Assembly: GCA_050633465.1 (NCBI GenBank)
Contig: JBOEGO010000027.1
Location: forward strand, 62,001-126,000
Reading direction: 5' to 3'
Length of the DNA: 64,000 bases
Source of the DNA: UBA3069 sp050633465
Lineage (GTDB): Bacteria; Pseudomonadota; Alphaproteobacteria; Rhodobacterales; Rhodobacteraceae
The position numbers were made by a program, and so were the translations under genes. A model generated the notes under the pieces. The model ran no database searches. It was not told the origin of the DNA and was given only the letters and a program-made list of their open reading frames with translations. Below, in pieces: positions 1 to 8,848 of the stretch. The number at the start of each line of letters is the position of its first letter. Within the stretch, counting starts at the first letter, position 1.

Positions 1-117
1 CCTTCGCGCCCGATGCCACGGGCGGGGATCAAGCGATAGGCGTGGTTTGGTTGTGGCGGCAGGAGCCTGCGGCGCGAGTATTTTTACCAAGAAAAAGCCG
101 GTTGTGGAAATCAGTTG
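1..117. other. Left edge, no supportable gene
   Basis: This stretch lies downstream of the minus-strand flavodoxin-like gene. I see no complete gene. Read on the minus strand, the last 50 or so bases give a short open peptide running off the window edge, which could be the start of a further minus-strand gene, but no convincing start codon or ribosome site is visible. Positions 81-98 hold an AT-rich word (on the minus strand CTTTTTCTTGGTAAAAAT) of a kind I associate with intergenic DNA in this order; that impression is from memory only. Confidence 0.3.
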
Positions 118-618
118 TCACCGCGGTTTATCTGGCAGTCGGCAGATGAAATCATTGACCATCATTCGGTCATGGCCGGATTTTATATCGGGTTCCGAAA
201 TAATCAGCGTGGCGAGGGGAGGGTGGCCGATCAGGCCCTCGATCTGGTTTGCGACCTTTTCCCCGCCCGAGCTGGCCTGTGTGATGAACACGGCGTAGGG
301 GCCGATTTTGCCCTGATGGCGGTTGATCCATGCCTGCACCGGAGAGGAGGCATTGCCTGCCCAGTTGGGTGTGCCGATGATCAAGAGGTCACGCCCTGCC
401 GGATCGTGGATCGAGCTGCCAATCGGGCAGGGTTTGCGAAAGATCGATTCGTATCCCGATCGCAGGAAGCCGAACAGCCCCTTATGCGGGATCAGGTCGC
501 GGATTTCTTCGACCTTGGGGGCGGTGGCCAGCATGGTGGGCAGGGCACTATTGATCTGCCCCGCAATGTGACGGGTGTTGCCGCTGCGCGAGTAGGAAAT
601 GGTAAGCAGGTCAAACAT
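118..618 (-). CDS. Flavodoxin-like protein
   Basis: Predicted 166-residue cytoplasmic flavodoxin-fold protein. The N-terminus MFDLLTISYSRSGNTRHIA has the strand followed by the S-x-S-G-N-T phosphate loop that binds the FMN phosphate. Further on, LLIIGTPNWAGNASSPVQAW matches the flavin-ring loop (G-T-P-x-W) of flavodoxin/WrbA-like proteins. I chose the internal ATG at 618 because the 12 residues upstream of it are arginine/alanine-rich and precede the first beta strand. The length is near that of short-chain flavodoxin-like proteins. It follows trpE by about 56 bases on the same strand, so co-transcription is possible. The electron partner is unknown; it could equally be an NAD(P)H-dependent flavoprotein. 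Confidence 0.75.
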   Translation of the reverse strand: MFDLLTISYSRSGNTRHIAGQINSALPTMLATAPKVEEIRDLIPHKGLFGFLRSGYESIFRKPCPIGSSIHDPAGRDLLIIGTPNWAGNASSPVQAWINRHQGKIGPYAVFITQASSGGEKVANQIEGLIGHPPLATLIISEPDIKSGHDRMMVNDFICRLPDKPR

Positions 619-674
619 GGGGCGGAGCCTAGCAGCGCCGCCCCGCTGTTCCATTGATCAGGATCAAGTGCGGA

Positions 675-2186
675 TCAGTTCCCGTCGGTGTCGTGAAATC
701 GGTAGGCATCGGCGGCGGCGCGGCGGATCGCGTTGGATTTATGCACGGTTTCCTGATATTCGGCTTCGGGGTCGCTGTCATAGACAACGCCGCCACCGGC
801 CTGAATATAAAGGGTTTTATCCTTTATGATCGCGGTGCGCAGGGCGATGCACATATCCATATCGCCCCCTGCCGAAAAATAGCCCAGACCACCGCCGTAT
901 AGCCCGCGTTTTTCGGGTTCGAGTTCGTCGATGATTTCCATGGCGCGGACCTTGGGGGCGCCGGATACGGTGCCTGCGGGCATTCCGGCGAAGAAGGCCG
1001 AGAGGGCATCCTGATCCTCGGCCAGTTCGCCGACCACGTTGGACACGATATGCATGACGTGGGAATAGCGTTCGATGATGAACTGTTCGGTGGGTTTGAC
1101 GGTGCCGATTTTGCTGACCTTGCCGGTGTCGTTGCGGCCCAGATCAAGCAGCATCAGGTGTTCGGCCAGCTCTTTTTTGTCGGCCAGCAGTTCGGATTCA
1201 TAGGCGCGGTCCTGTTCCGGTGTGGCGCCACGCGGGCGGGTGCCTGCGATGGGGCGGATTGTGACCTCGCGGCCGAACACGCGCACCAGAATTTCGGGGC
1301 TGGCGCCGACCGCCTGAAAGCCGCCAAAGTTGAAATAGAACATAAAGGGCGAGGGGTTGGTGCGCCGCAGGCTGCGGTAGAGCGTGAAGGGGGGCAGGGG
1401 GAAATCTACCGCCCAGCGTTGGCTGGGCACCACCTGAAAGATGTCACCGGCGCGGATATATTCGCGCGCCTTTTCCACGGCGGCCAGATAGCCCGCGTGG
1501 GTGAAATTGGAAACGGGTTCGCCCGGTTCGTGGGCCTCGCCCAGATCACGTGCGGTTTGTGGCAGGGCGCGGTCCAGATCGCGCAGCGCGTCCATCACCC
1601 GCTCACCCGCCTGTGCATAGGCGGCGCGGGCGGATTGGCCAGCGGCTGTCCAGACGGGGGACACCACTGTGACCTCGCCTTTGACGCCATCCAGCACGGC
1701 GATGACGGTGGGGCGCATCATGCAGGCATCAGGCATGCCCAGCGGGTCGGGATTGACGTCGGGCAGGTGTTCGACCAGCCGGATCATATCGTAACCAAGG
1801 TAGCCGAACAGCCCCGCCGATGCGGCGGGCATCCCTTCGGGCAGGTCGATACGGGACTGGGCGATCAGGGCGCGCAGATTGTCCAGCGGATCGCCCTGTT
1901 CATCGGTGAAGTTATCGTTGTCGAAGCGGGCATTGCGGTTGATGCGGCTTTTGTCGCCGTGGCACTGCCAGATCAGATCGGGTTTCATGCCGATGATGGA
2001 GTAGCGGCCGCGGACCTCGCCGCCGGTGACCGATTCCAGCATGAAGGAATTGCGCTGTGCGCCGGTCAGTTTCAGCATCAGGGATACGGGCGTGTCCAGA
2101 TCGGCGGCGATGCGGGCATAGACGATCTGATTTTCACCCGCATCATGGGCGCGGGCGAAATCATCGTATGAGGGGATCAGTTCCAA
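675..2186 (-). CDS. trpE: Anthranilate synthase component I
   Basis: 503-residue chorismate-utilising enzyme. It makes anthranilate from chorismate with ammonia or glutamine (TrpG subunit), the first step of tryptophan synthesis. Visible family motifs are PIAGTRPRG (312-320), LDLGRNDTGKVS (348-359), GMPAGTVSGAPK (401-412) and the C-terminal GGGVVYDSDPEAEYQET stretch. The N-terminal region carries FMLES (48-52), the area where tryptophan feedback inhibition acts in this family. The start is a TTG codon at 2184-2186: the N-terminal residues it gives (LIPSYDDFARAH) fit TrpE, and no ATG is available. It lies only 18 bases after the PpiD-like gene, so the two are probably one transcript. No trpG is in the window. 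Confidence 0.96.
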   Translation of the reverse strand: MELIPSYDDFARAHDAGENQIVYARIAADLDTPVSLMLKLTGAQRNSFMLESVTGGEVRGRYSIIGMKPDLIWQCHGDKSRINRNARFDNDNFTDEQGDPLDNLRALIAQSRIDLPEGMPAASAGLFGYLGYDMIRLVEHLPDVNPDPLGMPDACMMRPTVIAVLDGVKGEVTVVSPVWTAAGQSARAAYAQAGERVMDALRDLDRALPQTARDLGEAHEPGEPVSNFTHAGYLAAVEKAREYIRAGDIFQVVPSQRWAVDFPLPPFTLYRSLRRTNPSPFMFYFNFGGFQAVGASPEILVRVFGREVTIRPIAGTRPRGATPEQDRAYESELLADKKELAEHLMLLDLGRNDTGKVSKIGTVKPTEQFIIERYSHVMHIVSNVVGELAEDQDALSAFFAGMPAGTVSGAPKVRAMEIIDELEPEKRGLYGGGLGYFSAGGDMDMCIALRTAIIKDKTLYIQAGGGVVYDSDPEAEYQETVHKSNAIRRAAADAYRFHDTDGN

Positions 2187-2204
2187 GGGCGTTTGCCTTT
2201 TGAC

Positions 2205-4058
2205 TTAGCGGAAGTTGGCGTGGACGGCGTTGATGGCGGCCTGATCCAGCGAGATACCGGCGGATTCGCGAATGCTGCTTGCGAAGGCATCATAGAGGTC
2301 TTGTGCGAGGCCGGTTGTGGCCTCTTCCTCGAGCGACTGGCGCAGGGCGGCGACGCGGGCGTCGCTGTCATCGGGGCCGTTGATGGCGTCCAGACGCACC
2401 AGCACGACCGCGCCCAGGCCCTGCGAAATGGCCATATCGCCGGATTGCATATCAAAGACCTGTGCCATCATCGCCATTGGCGTGCCAAGCGCCTGTTGGT
2501 TGCGCAATTGATCGCGGGCGGTGACCAGTTCCAGACCGGCGGCTTCGGCCTGTGATTCGAATGTTGCGCCTTCGCCCACGTTGGCCATGATGGTTTCGGC
2601 CTGCGCGGTCAGGCGGCGCTGGGTTTCGTCGCTTTCCCAGCCTGCGGTGACTTTTTCGCGGACTTCATCCAGCGCCATGATGCGCGGTTCGATGGTTTTT
2701 TCCAGACGCAGAGCGACGATGCCGCCATCGTCCAGTTCCACGATTTCGGGGTAGTCATCGGCGGTCAGCGCGGCGGCGGCGGTGCGAAAGGCGGGGTAGC
2801 CTGCGACGCCTTCGCCGGTGTCGGGGTGCCAGTCGACGCTGCCGATTTCCATTTCGGTTTCATCCGCGACCTGTTCCAGCGTGGCGCCACCTGCGAACAG
2901 CTGGTCGATGCCCGATGCCCTGGACTGGATATAGCGGGCGGCGCGGTCTGCGGCCAGTTCATCGCGCAGTTGCGGTTCGGCCTGTTCGAATGTGGTGATC
3001 TGTTCGGCCAGCACGCCGTTGACGCGAAACAGGGCGGGGCCAAGATCGGTTTGGAAGGGGCCGACCACCTGTCCGGTTTCGGCGCTGAACACCGCATCGG
3101 CGGCGCTGCCCAGATCGGCGCGGGCAACATCGCCCAGATCGACATCGCCCAGTTCCAGACCACGGGCCGCCACGGCATCCTCGAATGTGGTTTCGCCCGC
3201 GTCGATGGCCGAGCGCGCAGCGGTGGCGGCGGCGTCATCGGGGAACACCAGACGTTCGGTCAGGCGGCGTTCGGGGGTGTTGAATTCGGCGCTGCGTTCG
3301 TCATAGGCGGCGCGCAGGGCTTCTTCGTCGATTTCGACGGTGTCCAGCACCATTTCGGGGGACAGCAGCGCATAGGTGATGCGTTTCATTTCCGGCGCGG
3401 TAAAGCGGGTGATATTGTCCTGATGGTAGGTTTTCAGGTCGTCATCGCTGGGGGCGGAGAGCGGTTCGGCCAGATCGGTATGATCCAGCCGCACAAAGGA
3501 AATATCGCGCCGTTCAGCGGCATAAGCCACCAGCGTATCAACATAATTGTCCGGCATGGCGATGCCCGAAACAATCGCGCCTTGCAGCAGGGTGCGGGCT
3601 GTTTCCTCGCGCAGGTCGTTTTCGAATTCTGCTTCGGACATGCCGATCTGATCCAGCGCGAATTTATAGGAATCGCGGTCAAACGCACCGGAGGGGCCGC
3701 GGAAATTGGGAATGTCGCGGATTTGTTTCAGCAGGCTGGCGTCACCGATGGACAGGCCGATATTATCTGCCTCGTTGTCCAGCGCGGCGGTGGCGATCAG
3801 GCGTTGCAGCACCACGCGGTCCAGCCCGAATTGCTGTGCGGTGGCGAAATCCAGCGGCTGGCCGGTCTGCGCCTCGAGCGCGCGCAGTTCCTGTTGCAGG
3901 GTGCGGGCGTATTCATCAAGGGTTATGTCCTCGGTTCCGACCGATCCAATGGCGCGTGCCCCCGAGGAAAACCCGGTGATGCCAAAGCCGCCAAGCCCCA
4001 GCACCAGCATCGCCATAAGAACCCAGACCACGGATTTGCCAAAGCTGCCACGCGCCAT
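2205..4058 (-). CDS. PpiD/SurA-type periplasmic folding chaperone
   Basis: 617-residue peptidyl-prolyl isomerase-like chaperone anchored in the inner membrane. Residues 11-31 form one N-terminal membrane segment (VVWVLMAMLVLGLGGFGITGF) after a short positive cytoplasmic start. The SurA-N-like helical region follows (around 35-230), then parvulin-like repeats in the C-terminal half. Length and architecture fit PpiD, which helps exported proteins fold near the Sec translocon. The alphaproteobacterial versions often have degenerate parvulin active sites, so isomerase activity should not be assumed. It sits directly upstream of trpE, a pairing also seen in other Rhodobacterales as far as I recall. 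Confidence 0.88.
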   Translation of the reverse strand: MARGSFGKSVVWVLMAMLVLGLGGFGITGFSSGARAIGSVGTEDITLDEYARTLQQELRALEAQTGQPLDFATAQQFGLDRVVLQRLIATAALDNEADNIGLSIGDASLLKQIRDIPNFRGPSGAFDRDSYKFALDQIGMSEAEFENDLREETARTLLQGAIVSGIAMPDNYVDTLVAYAAERRDISFVRLDHTDLAEPLSAPSDDDLKTYHQDNITRFTAPEMKRITYALLSPEMVLDTVEIDEEALRAAYDERSAEFNTPERRLTERLVFPDDAAATAARSAIDAGETTFEDAVAARGLELGDVDLGDVARADLGSAADAVFSAETGQVVGPFQTDLGPALFRVNGVLAEQITTFEQAEPQLRDELAADRAARYIQSRASGIDQLFAGGATLEQVADETEMEIGSVDWHPDTGEGVAGYPAFRTAAAALTADDYPEIVELDDGGIVALRLEKTIEPRIMALDEVREKVTAGWESDETQRRLTAQAETIMANVGEGATFESQAEAAGLELVTARDQLRNQQALGTPMAMMAQVFDMQSGDMAISQGLGAVVLVRLDAINGPDDSDARVAALRQSLEEEATTGLAQDLYDAFASSIRESAGISLDQAAINAVHANFR

Positions 4059-4127
4059 GTTATTTTGCCCTTTTACCTGTGCAGTTTCCTGCGAAACGGC
4101 CCCGTTTTCACAGGCCTTTGCGCGTGT

Positions 4128-5336
4128 CTAAGGCGTGGAGGGCGCGGGGGCAAGAGGCAGGGCAATGTCGGACAGCCGGTCAAACAGGTGGCCAATGCCC
4201 GCCGCGTCGATATTGGCGAATGCCAGCCGCATTTGCCGCGCCCCTGCGGGGTCGTGATCGGGGGTGAACATGGTGGCGGGCAGGGCCAGAACGGCGGCCT
4301 GTTTGACCAATTGCTGCGCCAACAGGTTGGAGGGCAAATCAAACGGGTGCTGCACATAGGCGAAATAGGCGCCACAGCCCAGCAAATGCCAGCCCTGCGC
4401 GTGCAATTGCGCGAAACCGCCCGTGATGGCGGCGCGGCGATGCAGGATTTCGCGCCGTTCCTGTGCCAGCCAGTCATCCAGATTTTCCAGCCCCCAGAGC
4501 GCGGCACGCTGGCCCAATTGGTTGGGGCAAATGGTGCTGGCGTCGATGAATTTTTCGCCCTGATACAGGCGTTCGGGGGATGCGATCATCGCGCCGATGC
4601 GGTGGCCGGTCAGGCGGTAGGATTTCGAAAAGGAATAGAGATGCACCAGCGTGTCGTCCCAATCGGGATCAAGGAACAGATCATGCGGCGCGCCATTGAG
4701 CGTGTGTTCATGGGAATGGAAATCGCGGTAGGTTTCATCGAGGATCAGCGCGATCCCGTGGCGGCGCGCCAGATCACGAAAGGCGCGGATCAGGTTGGGC
4801 GGGTATTCTGCGCCGGTGGGGTTGTTGGGCGTCACCAGCACAATGGCGCGGGTGCGTGCGGTGATCAGATGCGCGGCGGCATCAACATCGGGCAGCAATC
4901 CGGCCAGCGACGGCAGTGGCACGGCCCGCACGCCCGACATATCCAGCCACATTTTATGATTGAAATACCAAGGGGTTGGCAGCAACACCTCATCCCCTTC
5001 GCCGCAGAGGGTGGCGATGGCGGTGGCGAAGGCCTGATTGGCACCCGCCGTGATGGCGACCTGATCGTGATGCAGCGCGCCGCCGTAAATCTGCGCCGTG
5101 CGAGCGGCCAGCGCAGCGCGCAGGGCGGGCAGGCCCAGATCGGGACCATATAGATGCGTGGCCGGATCCTGCAGCGCCCCGGCCATGGCGGCCAGCATAT
5201 CGGGCGGCGGCATGGCAACGGGGGCGGCCTGTGACAGGTTCAGCAGCGGACGGTCAGGTGTGAATGTGACCCCGTTCAGCCAGCCACGGGATTCGGATAT
5301 GGGCGAGGCAAAGGTGGATTGGGTCCGCGTGGTCAT
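4128..5336 (-). CDS. Class I/II PLP-dependent aminotransferase
   Basis: 402-residue fold-type I aminotransferase that moves an amino group between an amino acid and a 2-oxo acid. Key residues are visible: NNPTG (171-175), the Asp of ILDETY (D200, with Y203) that pairs with the pyridine ring, and the PLP-binding lysine in SFSKSYRLTGHRIG (K238), followed by the phosphate-binding arginine (R246). The closest named families are aspartate/aromatic aminotransferases; the substrate cannot be read from sequence. It lies 15 bases downstream of gpt and 69 bases upstream of the PpiD-like gene, all on the same strand. Confidence 0.88.
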   Translation of the reverse strand: MTTRTQSTFASPISESRGWLNGVTFTPDRPLLNLSQAAPVAMPPPDMLAAMAGALQDPATHLYGPDLGLPALRAALAARTAQIYGGALHHDQVAITAGANQAFATAIATLCGEGDEVLLPTPWYFNHKMWLDMSGVRAVPLPSLAGLLPDVDAAAHLITARTRAIVLVTPNNPTGAEYPPNLIRAFRDLARRHGIALILDETYRDFHSHEHTLNGAPHDLFLDPDWDDTLVHLYSFSKSYRLTGHRIGAMIASPERLYQGEKFIDASTICPNQLGQRAALWGLENLDDWLAQERREILHRRAAITGGFAQLHAQGWHLLGCGAYFAYVQHPFDLPSNLLAQQLVKQAAVLALPATMFTPDHDPAGARQMRLAFANIDAAGIGHLFDRLSDIALPLAPAPSTP

Positions 5337-5351
5337 CGCCGCGCCCCTTGA

Positions 5352-5855
5352 TCAATCGGTGCCGCGATAGGGTTTGACGTATTGCATCGCCATATCCCAA
5401 GGAAAGAAAATCCAGGTGTCCTGTGACACCTCGGTGATAAACGTATCGACCTGCGGGCGGCCCTTGGGTTTGGCGTAAACCGTGGCGAAATGCGCGTTGG
5501 GATACATTTTGCGCACCAGTTCCAGCGTCTTGCCCGAATCCACCAGATCATCGACCACCAGAATGCCGGTGCCGTCGCCCATCATACCGGCATCGGGGGA
5601 TTTTAGCACCACGGCCTCGGCCTGATCCTGATGCGAATAGGATTTGACGCTGATGGTATCGACGGTGCGGATATCCAGTTCGCGGGCCATGATCATCGCG
5701 GGGGCCATGCCGCCACGGGTGATGGCCACGATCGCACGCCATGTGCCATCATCCGGCCCGCGCCCGTCCAGCCGCCACGCCAATGCGCGGCTGTCACGGT
5801 GAATTTGATCCCAACTGATGTGGAAACCTTTTTCATGGGGCAGGAATTCGGTCAT
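5352..5855 (-). CDS. gpt: Xanthine phosphoribosyltransferase
   Basis: 167-residue type I phosphoribosyltransferase of the E. coli Gpt kind. It salvages xanthine, guanine and hypoxanthine to the nucleotide using PRPP. The PRPP-binding signature ILVVDDLVDSGKT occupies residues 98-110. The N-terminal SWDQIHRDSRALAWRL and the loop RGGM (47-50) also match Gpt. The start ATG is preceded by AAGGGA. Downstream genes follow closely on the same strand. Confidence 0.92.
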   Translation of the reverse strand: MTEFLPHEKGFHISWDQIHRDSRALAWRLDGRGPDDGTWRAIVAITRGGMAPAMIMARELDIRTVDTISVKSYSHQDQAEAVVLKSPDAGMMGDGTGILVVDDLVDSGKTLELVRKMYPNAHFATVYAKPKGRPQVDTFITEVSQDTWIFFPWDMAMQYVKPYRGTD

Positions 5856-5882
5856 GGTGTTTTCCCTTTTGATGGCAGGGGG

Positions 5883-6704
5883 TTAATCTTTGCGACCTGT
5901 CACAACGTCGATATCGGGGGCGTCCACGGCCTTCATCCCGACAACGTGGTAACCGGCATCCACATGCAGGTTTTCACCCGTCACGCCGCTGCCCAGATCA
6001 GACAACAGATAAAGCGCGGATTTGCCCACATCATCAATGGTCACATTGCGCCGCAGGGGGGAGTTCAGCTCGTTCCATTTCAGGATATAGCGGAAATCGC
6101 CAATGCCCGATGCGGCCAGCGTTTTGATCGGCCCGGCAGAAATGGCATTGACGCGGATGCCGTCCTTGCCCAGATCCTCGGCCAGATATTTTACCGATGC
6201 TTCCAGCGCCGCCTTGGCCACGCCCATCACATTGTAATGCGGCATCACCTGTTCGGCACCGTAATAGGTGAGGGTCAGGGCGGAACCGCCGGGATTCATT
6301 ATCTTTTCTGCGCGCTGCATCACGGCGGTAAAGCTGTAGCAGGACACATCCATGGTCATCAGGAAATTGTCGCGGCTGGTGTCAACGTAACGCCCGCGCA
6401 ATTCGTTTTTGTCGGAAAATCCGATGGCATGAACGATGAAATCGAAGGTGCCCCATTTTTCCTTGATCTGGTCAAAGGCGGCATCAACGGACGCAGGGTC
6501 GGACACATCGCAATCAATCAGGGTTTCAACGCCCAATTGTTCGGCCAGCGGCACCACACGTTTGCGAAATGCATCGCCCATATAGGTGAATGCCATTTCG
6601 GCACCGGCATCGGCGCAGGCCTTGGCGATGCCCCATGCGATGGACTTGTCATTGGCAAGCCCCATGATCAGCCCGCGTTTTCCTGCCATCAGAGTGTTTG
6701 ACAT
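5883..6704 (-). CDS. fabI: Enoyl-[acyl-carrier-protein] reductase (NADH)
   Basis: 273-residue short-chain dehydrogenase-like enzyme that reduces the trans-2-enoyl-ACP double bond in the last step of each fatty-acid elongation round. It has the altered nucleotide-binding start typical of FabI (KRGLIMGLANDKSIAWGIA, residues 9-27). The catalytic Tyr-x6-Lys is Y157...K164 in HYNVMGVAK, with the preceding Y147 equivalent to the second FabI tyrosine. Length is standard. Its upstream region of about 160 bases is shared with divergent pdxH. Confidence 0.95.
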   Translation of the reverse strand: MSNTLMAGKRGLIMGLANDKSIAWGIAKACADAGAEMAFTYMGDAFRKRVVPLAEQLGVETLIDCDVSDPASVDAAFDQIKEKWGTFDFIVHAIGFSDKNELRGRYVDTSRDNFLMTMDVSCYSFTAVMQRAEKIMNPGGSALTLTYYGAEQVMPHYNVMGVAKAALEASVKYLAEDLGKDGIRVNAISAGPIKTLAASGIGDFRYILKWNELNSPLRRNVTIDDVGKSALYLLSDLGSGVTGENLHVDAGYHVVGMKAVDAPDIDVVTGRKD

Positions 6705-6865
6705 TATTTATTCCCAGCCCAAGATAGTCGTTGGGAACCGTTTAGGGGATCACTGCCCGCGCATCAAGTGCGGCCGATTCCGTTTACAAAGAAGTGTGGC
6801 ACGTGGCGTCAGGGGTTAACTCTGACGCGGGGATCGTTATGTGAATTTGATCAAAAGGTAAGGAA

Positions 6866-7489
6866 ATGAGCGACAGAAGCGGCATATTCGCGGGCGACGA
6901 CCCGTTCGCCATCGCGCAGGTCTGGCTGGACGCGGCGGGTGAGGGCGAGCTGAACGACCCCAACGCCATCGCGCTTGCGACGGTGGACGCATCGGGCATG
7001 CCCAATGCCCGCATGGTGTTGCTGAAAGAGATCGAAGGGCAGGGCGCGCCATCGGGCGGGGCATTCGTGTTTTACACCAACTACGACAGCGCCAAGGCAG
7101 TCGAGGTCGAACAGGCGGGCAAGGCGGCGTTTGTCATGCATTGGAAATCATTGCGCCGTCAGGTGCGGGTTCGTGGTATAGTCGAACGCGAAGACGGCCC
7201 GCAGGCCGATGAATATTATGCGTCCCGTTCGCTGAAAAGCAGGCTGGGCGCATGGGCTTCACAACAATCGCGTCCGTTGTCTTCGCGCAGTGCGTTGATG
7301 GCAGAGGTTGCAAAAGTGACCGCAACCAAGGGCACAAACCCGCCCAGACCATCCTTTTGGGGAGGTTTCAGAATCATTCCAAACGAGATTGAGTTCTGGG
7401 CTGATGGGAAATTCCGCCTGCACGATCGTTTCGTGTGGCGGCGGGCAGACAGAAAGGAAAACTGGAAAATTACCCGGCTCAATCCGTGA
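6866..7489 (+). CDS. pdxH: Pyridoxamine 5'-phosphate oxidase
   Basis: 207-residue FMN flavoprotein that oxidises pyridoxine or pyridoxamine 5'-phosphate to pyridoxal 5'-phosphate. The start codon follows AAGGTAAGGAA. Family features include DPNAIALATVDASGMPNARMV near residues 31-51, FYTNYDSAKA (about 71-80), FVMHWKSLRRQVRVRG (about 89-104) and the C-terminal signature ending in WKITRLNP. It is divergent from fabI. A 19-bp inverted repeat starts right at its stop codon. Confidence 0.95.
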   Translation: MSDRSGIFAGDDPFAIAQVWLDAAGEGELNDPNAIALATVDASGMPNARMVLLKEIEGQGAPSGGAFVFYTNYDSAKAVEVEQAGKAAFVMHWKSLRRQVRVRGIVEREDGPQADEYYASRSLKSRLGAWASQQSRPLSSRSALMAEVAKVTATKGTNPPRPSFWGGFRIIPNEIEFWADGKFRLHDRFVWRRADRKENWKITRLNP

Positions 7490-7508
7490 ATTTCACGTCA
7501 CGTGAAAT
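7490..7508. repeat. Perfect inverted repeat after pdxH
   Basis: ATTTCACG-TCA-CGTGAAAT, with 8-bp arms and a 3-base centre, immediately overlapping the end of pdxH and 90 bases before the cold-shock gene. There is no T-tract, so it is not a classical terminator. It could be a protein-binding operator for the cold-shock gene. Confidence 0.5.
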
Positions 7509-7597
7509 GCAAATGGTTGAAAATGGTTCATTTTTTCCTTGCGTCTGGGGCAAGTCTTGCCCCATGAGGGAAAAGAACCTGGGGAAACATCTGGTGG

Positions 7598-8140
7598 GTG
7601 AAAGCTTTGACACAAGACGTGAATAGCACCCGCAGAATACACGGACAGGTAAAGTGGTTTGATCCCGTAAAGGGATTTGGTTTTGTAGTCGCCGACGAAG
7701 GCGGGCCGGATATTCTGCTGCATGCGAATGTATTACGTAACTTCGGACAGAGTTCCGTTGCCGATGGCGCTTTGATTGAAATCGAAGTGCAGGAAACGGA
7801 TCGCGGCGTTCAGGCGACCGAAGTTTTTGAAATAAAACCGCCCTCGCTTGGCGGCACTGCAGCCTTGGCCGATTTCGAAGATATCGACCCCGAGGTGATT
7901 GCGGCGGCCAAGATGGAGCCCGCAAGGGTCAAGTGGTTTGACAAGGGCAAGGGGTTTGGTTTCGCCAATATCTTTGGTCGTGGCGAAGATGTGTTTGTGC
8001 ATATCGAGGTGCTGCGCCGGTCCGGTCTGGCCGATCTGCAACCCGGAGAGGCCGTGGCCCTGCGGGTGATCGAGGGCAAGCGCGGGCGCATGGCGACCGA
8101 GGTTTGCGCCTGGGAAGCCGGTCTGAAAAAGGACGAGTAA
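7598..8140 (+). CDS. Protein with two cold-shock domains
   Basis: 180-residue nucleic-acid-binding protein with two OB-fold cold-shock domains, at about residues 14-80 and 108-172. Each has the RNA-binding RNP1-type word: KWFDPVKGFGFV in the first and KWFDKGKGFGFA in the second, plus the later ILLHANVL/VFVHIEVL strand. Double-CSD proteins of this size are common in Rhodobacterales and probably act as RNA chaperones. The start used is a GTG at 7598; TTG at 7607 and GTG at 7619 are in-frame alternatives and would not affect the domains. The DUF192 gene begins 5 bases after its stop, so the two are likely co-transcribed. Confidence 0.88.
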   Translation: MKALTQDVNSTRRIHGQVKWFDPVKGFGFVVADEGGPDILLHANVLRNFGQSSVADGALIEIEVQETDRGVQATEVFEIKPPSLGGTAALADFEDIDPEVIAAAKMEPARVKWFDKGKGFGFANIFGRGEDVFVHIEVLRRSGLADLQPGEAVALRVIEGKRGRMATEVCAWEAGLKKDE

Positions 8141-8144
8141 ACCA

Positions 8145-8666
8145 ATGCGTGGCCTGTTGCCCTATCTAACCGCCCTGTGCCTGAGTGTGGGACTTGGGAT
8201 GGCGGTATTGGGGGGAACGGCCACGCAGGTTGACGCGAAAACGCCGCTGAAAATGGCCGAATGCCGCGATGACACCGTGCATTTGCGCGGTGATTTCGGG
8301 GTTGCGCGGTTTCATGTCGAAGTGGCGGATGACGGCGATGAACGCGCCACCGGGTTGATGCATCGCACCAGTATGCCCAAAAGCGCGGGCATGTTGTTTG
8401 TCTATGAGCGCCCGCAATCCGTGGCGTTCTGGATGCGCAACACATTGATTCCATTGGATATGATTTTTCTGGATGCCACAGGGCGCGTGCGCCGTGTGCA
8501 TTCTGACGCCGTGCCCCATGACGAAACGCCGATTCCCGGCGGCGCGCCCGATATTCTGATGGTGTTGGAAATCAACGGCGGGCTGGCCCGTGCGATGGGC
8601 ATCACCGCAGGGTCCGAATTGCGCCATCCATCGGTGCCGGTTTCTGCGGCACGCTGGCCCTGTTGA
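8145..8666 (+). CDS. Exported DUF192 protein
   Basis: 173-residue protein with an N-terminal signal sequence (hydrophobic residues about 5-25, likely processed near residue 30) and a DUF192 domain (about 45-165). Recognisable DUF192 words are ERATGLMHRTSMPKSAGMLF, the central SVAFWMRNTLIPLDMIFLD and VLEINGGLARAMGI. The biochemical role of this family is not established; the best characterised members are small secreted or envelope beta-barrel-like proteins. Its gene follows the cold-shock gene by only 4 bases, a pairing frequent in alphaproteobacteria as far as I know. Confidence 0.85.
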   Translation: MRGLLPYLTALCLSVGLGMAVLGGTATQVDAKTPLKMAECRDDTVHLRGDFGVARFHVEVADDGDERATGLMHRTSMPKSAGMLFVYERPQSVAFWMRNTLIPLDMIFLDATGRVRRVHSDAVPHDETPIPGGAPDILMVLEINGGLARAMGITAGSELRHPSVPVSAARWPC

Positions 8667-8759
8667 AATCTTTCGCCAAAAACCTGGTGTTCGGGGTTTT
8701 ATTGACGTGAATTGGGGCTTTTCAAACCTGTCAGGGCGGGTTAGAGGGGGGCGTGGTTT

Positions 8760-8837
<78 letters not shown>

Positions 8838-8848
8838 AAAAACTCTTT

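Noticed and set aside
2826..5153. Long plus-strand open frame of about 775 codons opposite the PpiD-like and aminotransferase genes
   Set aside because: It is antisense to two clear genes; high GC leaves the opposite strand open. No recognisable domain.
7490..7508. ParB-binding parS site
   Set aside because: Only 10 of 16 positions match the parS consensus and the symmetry centre is different.
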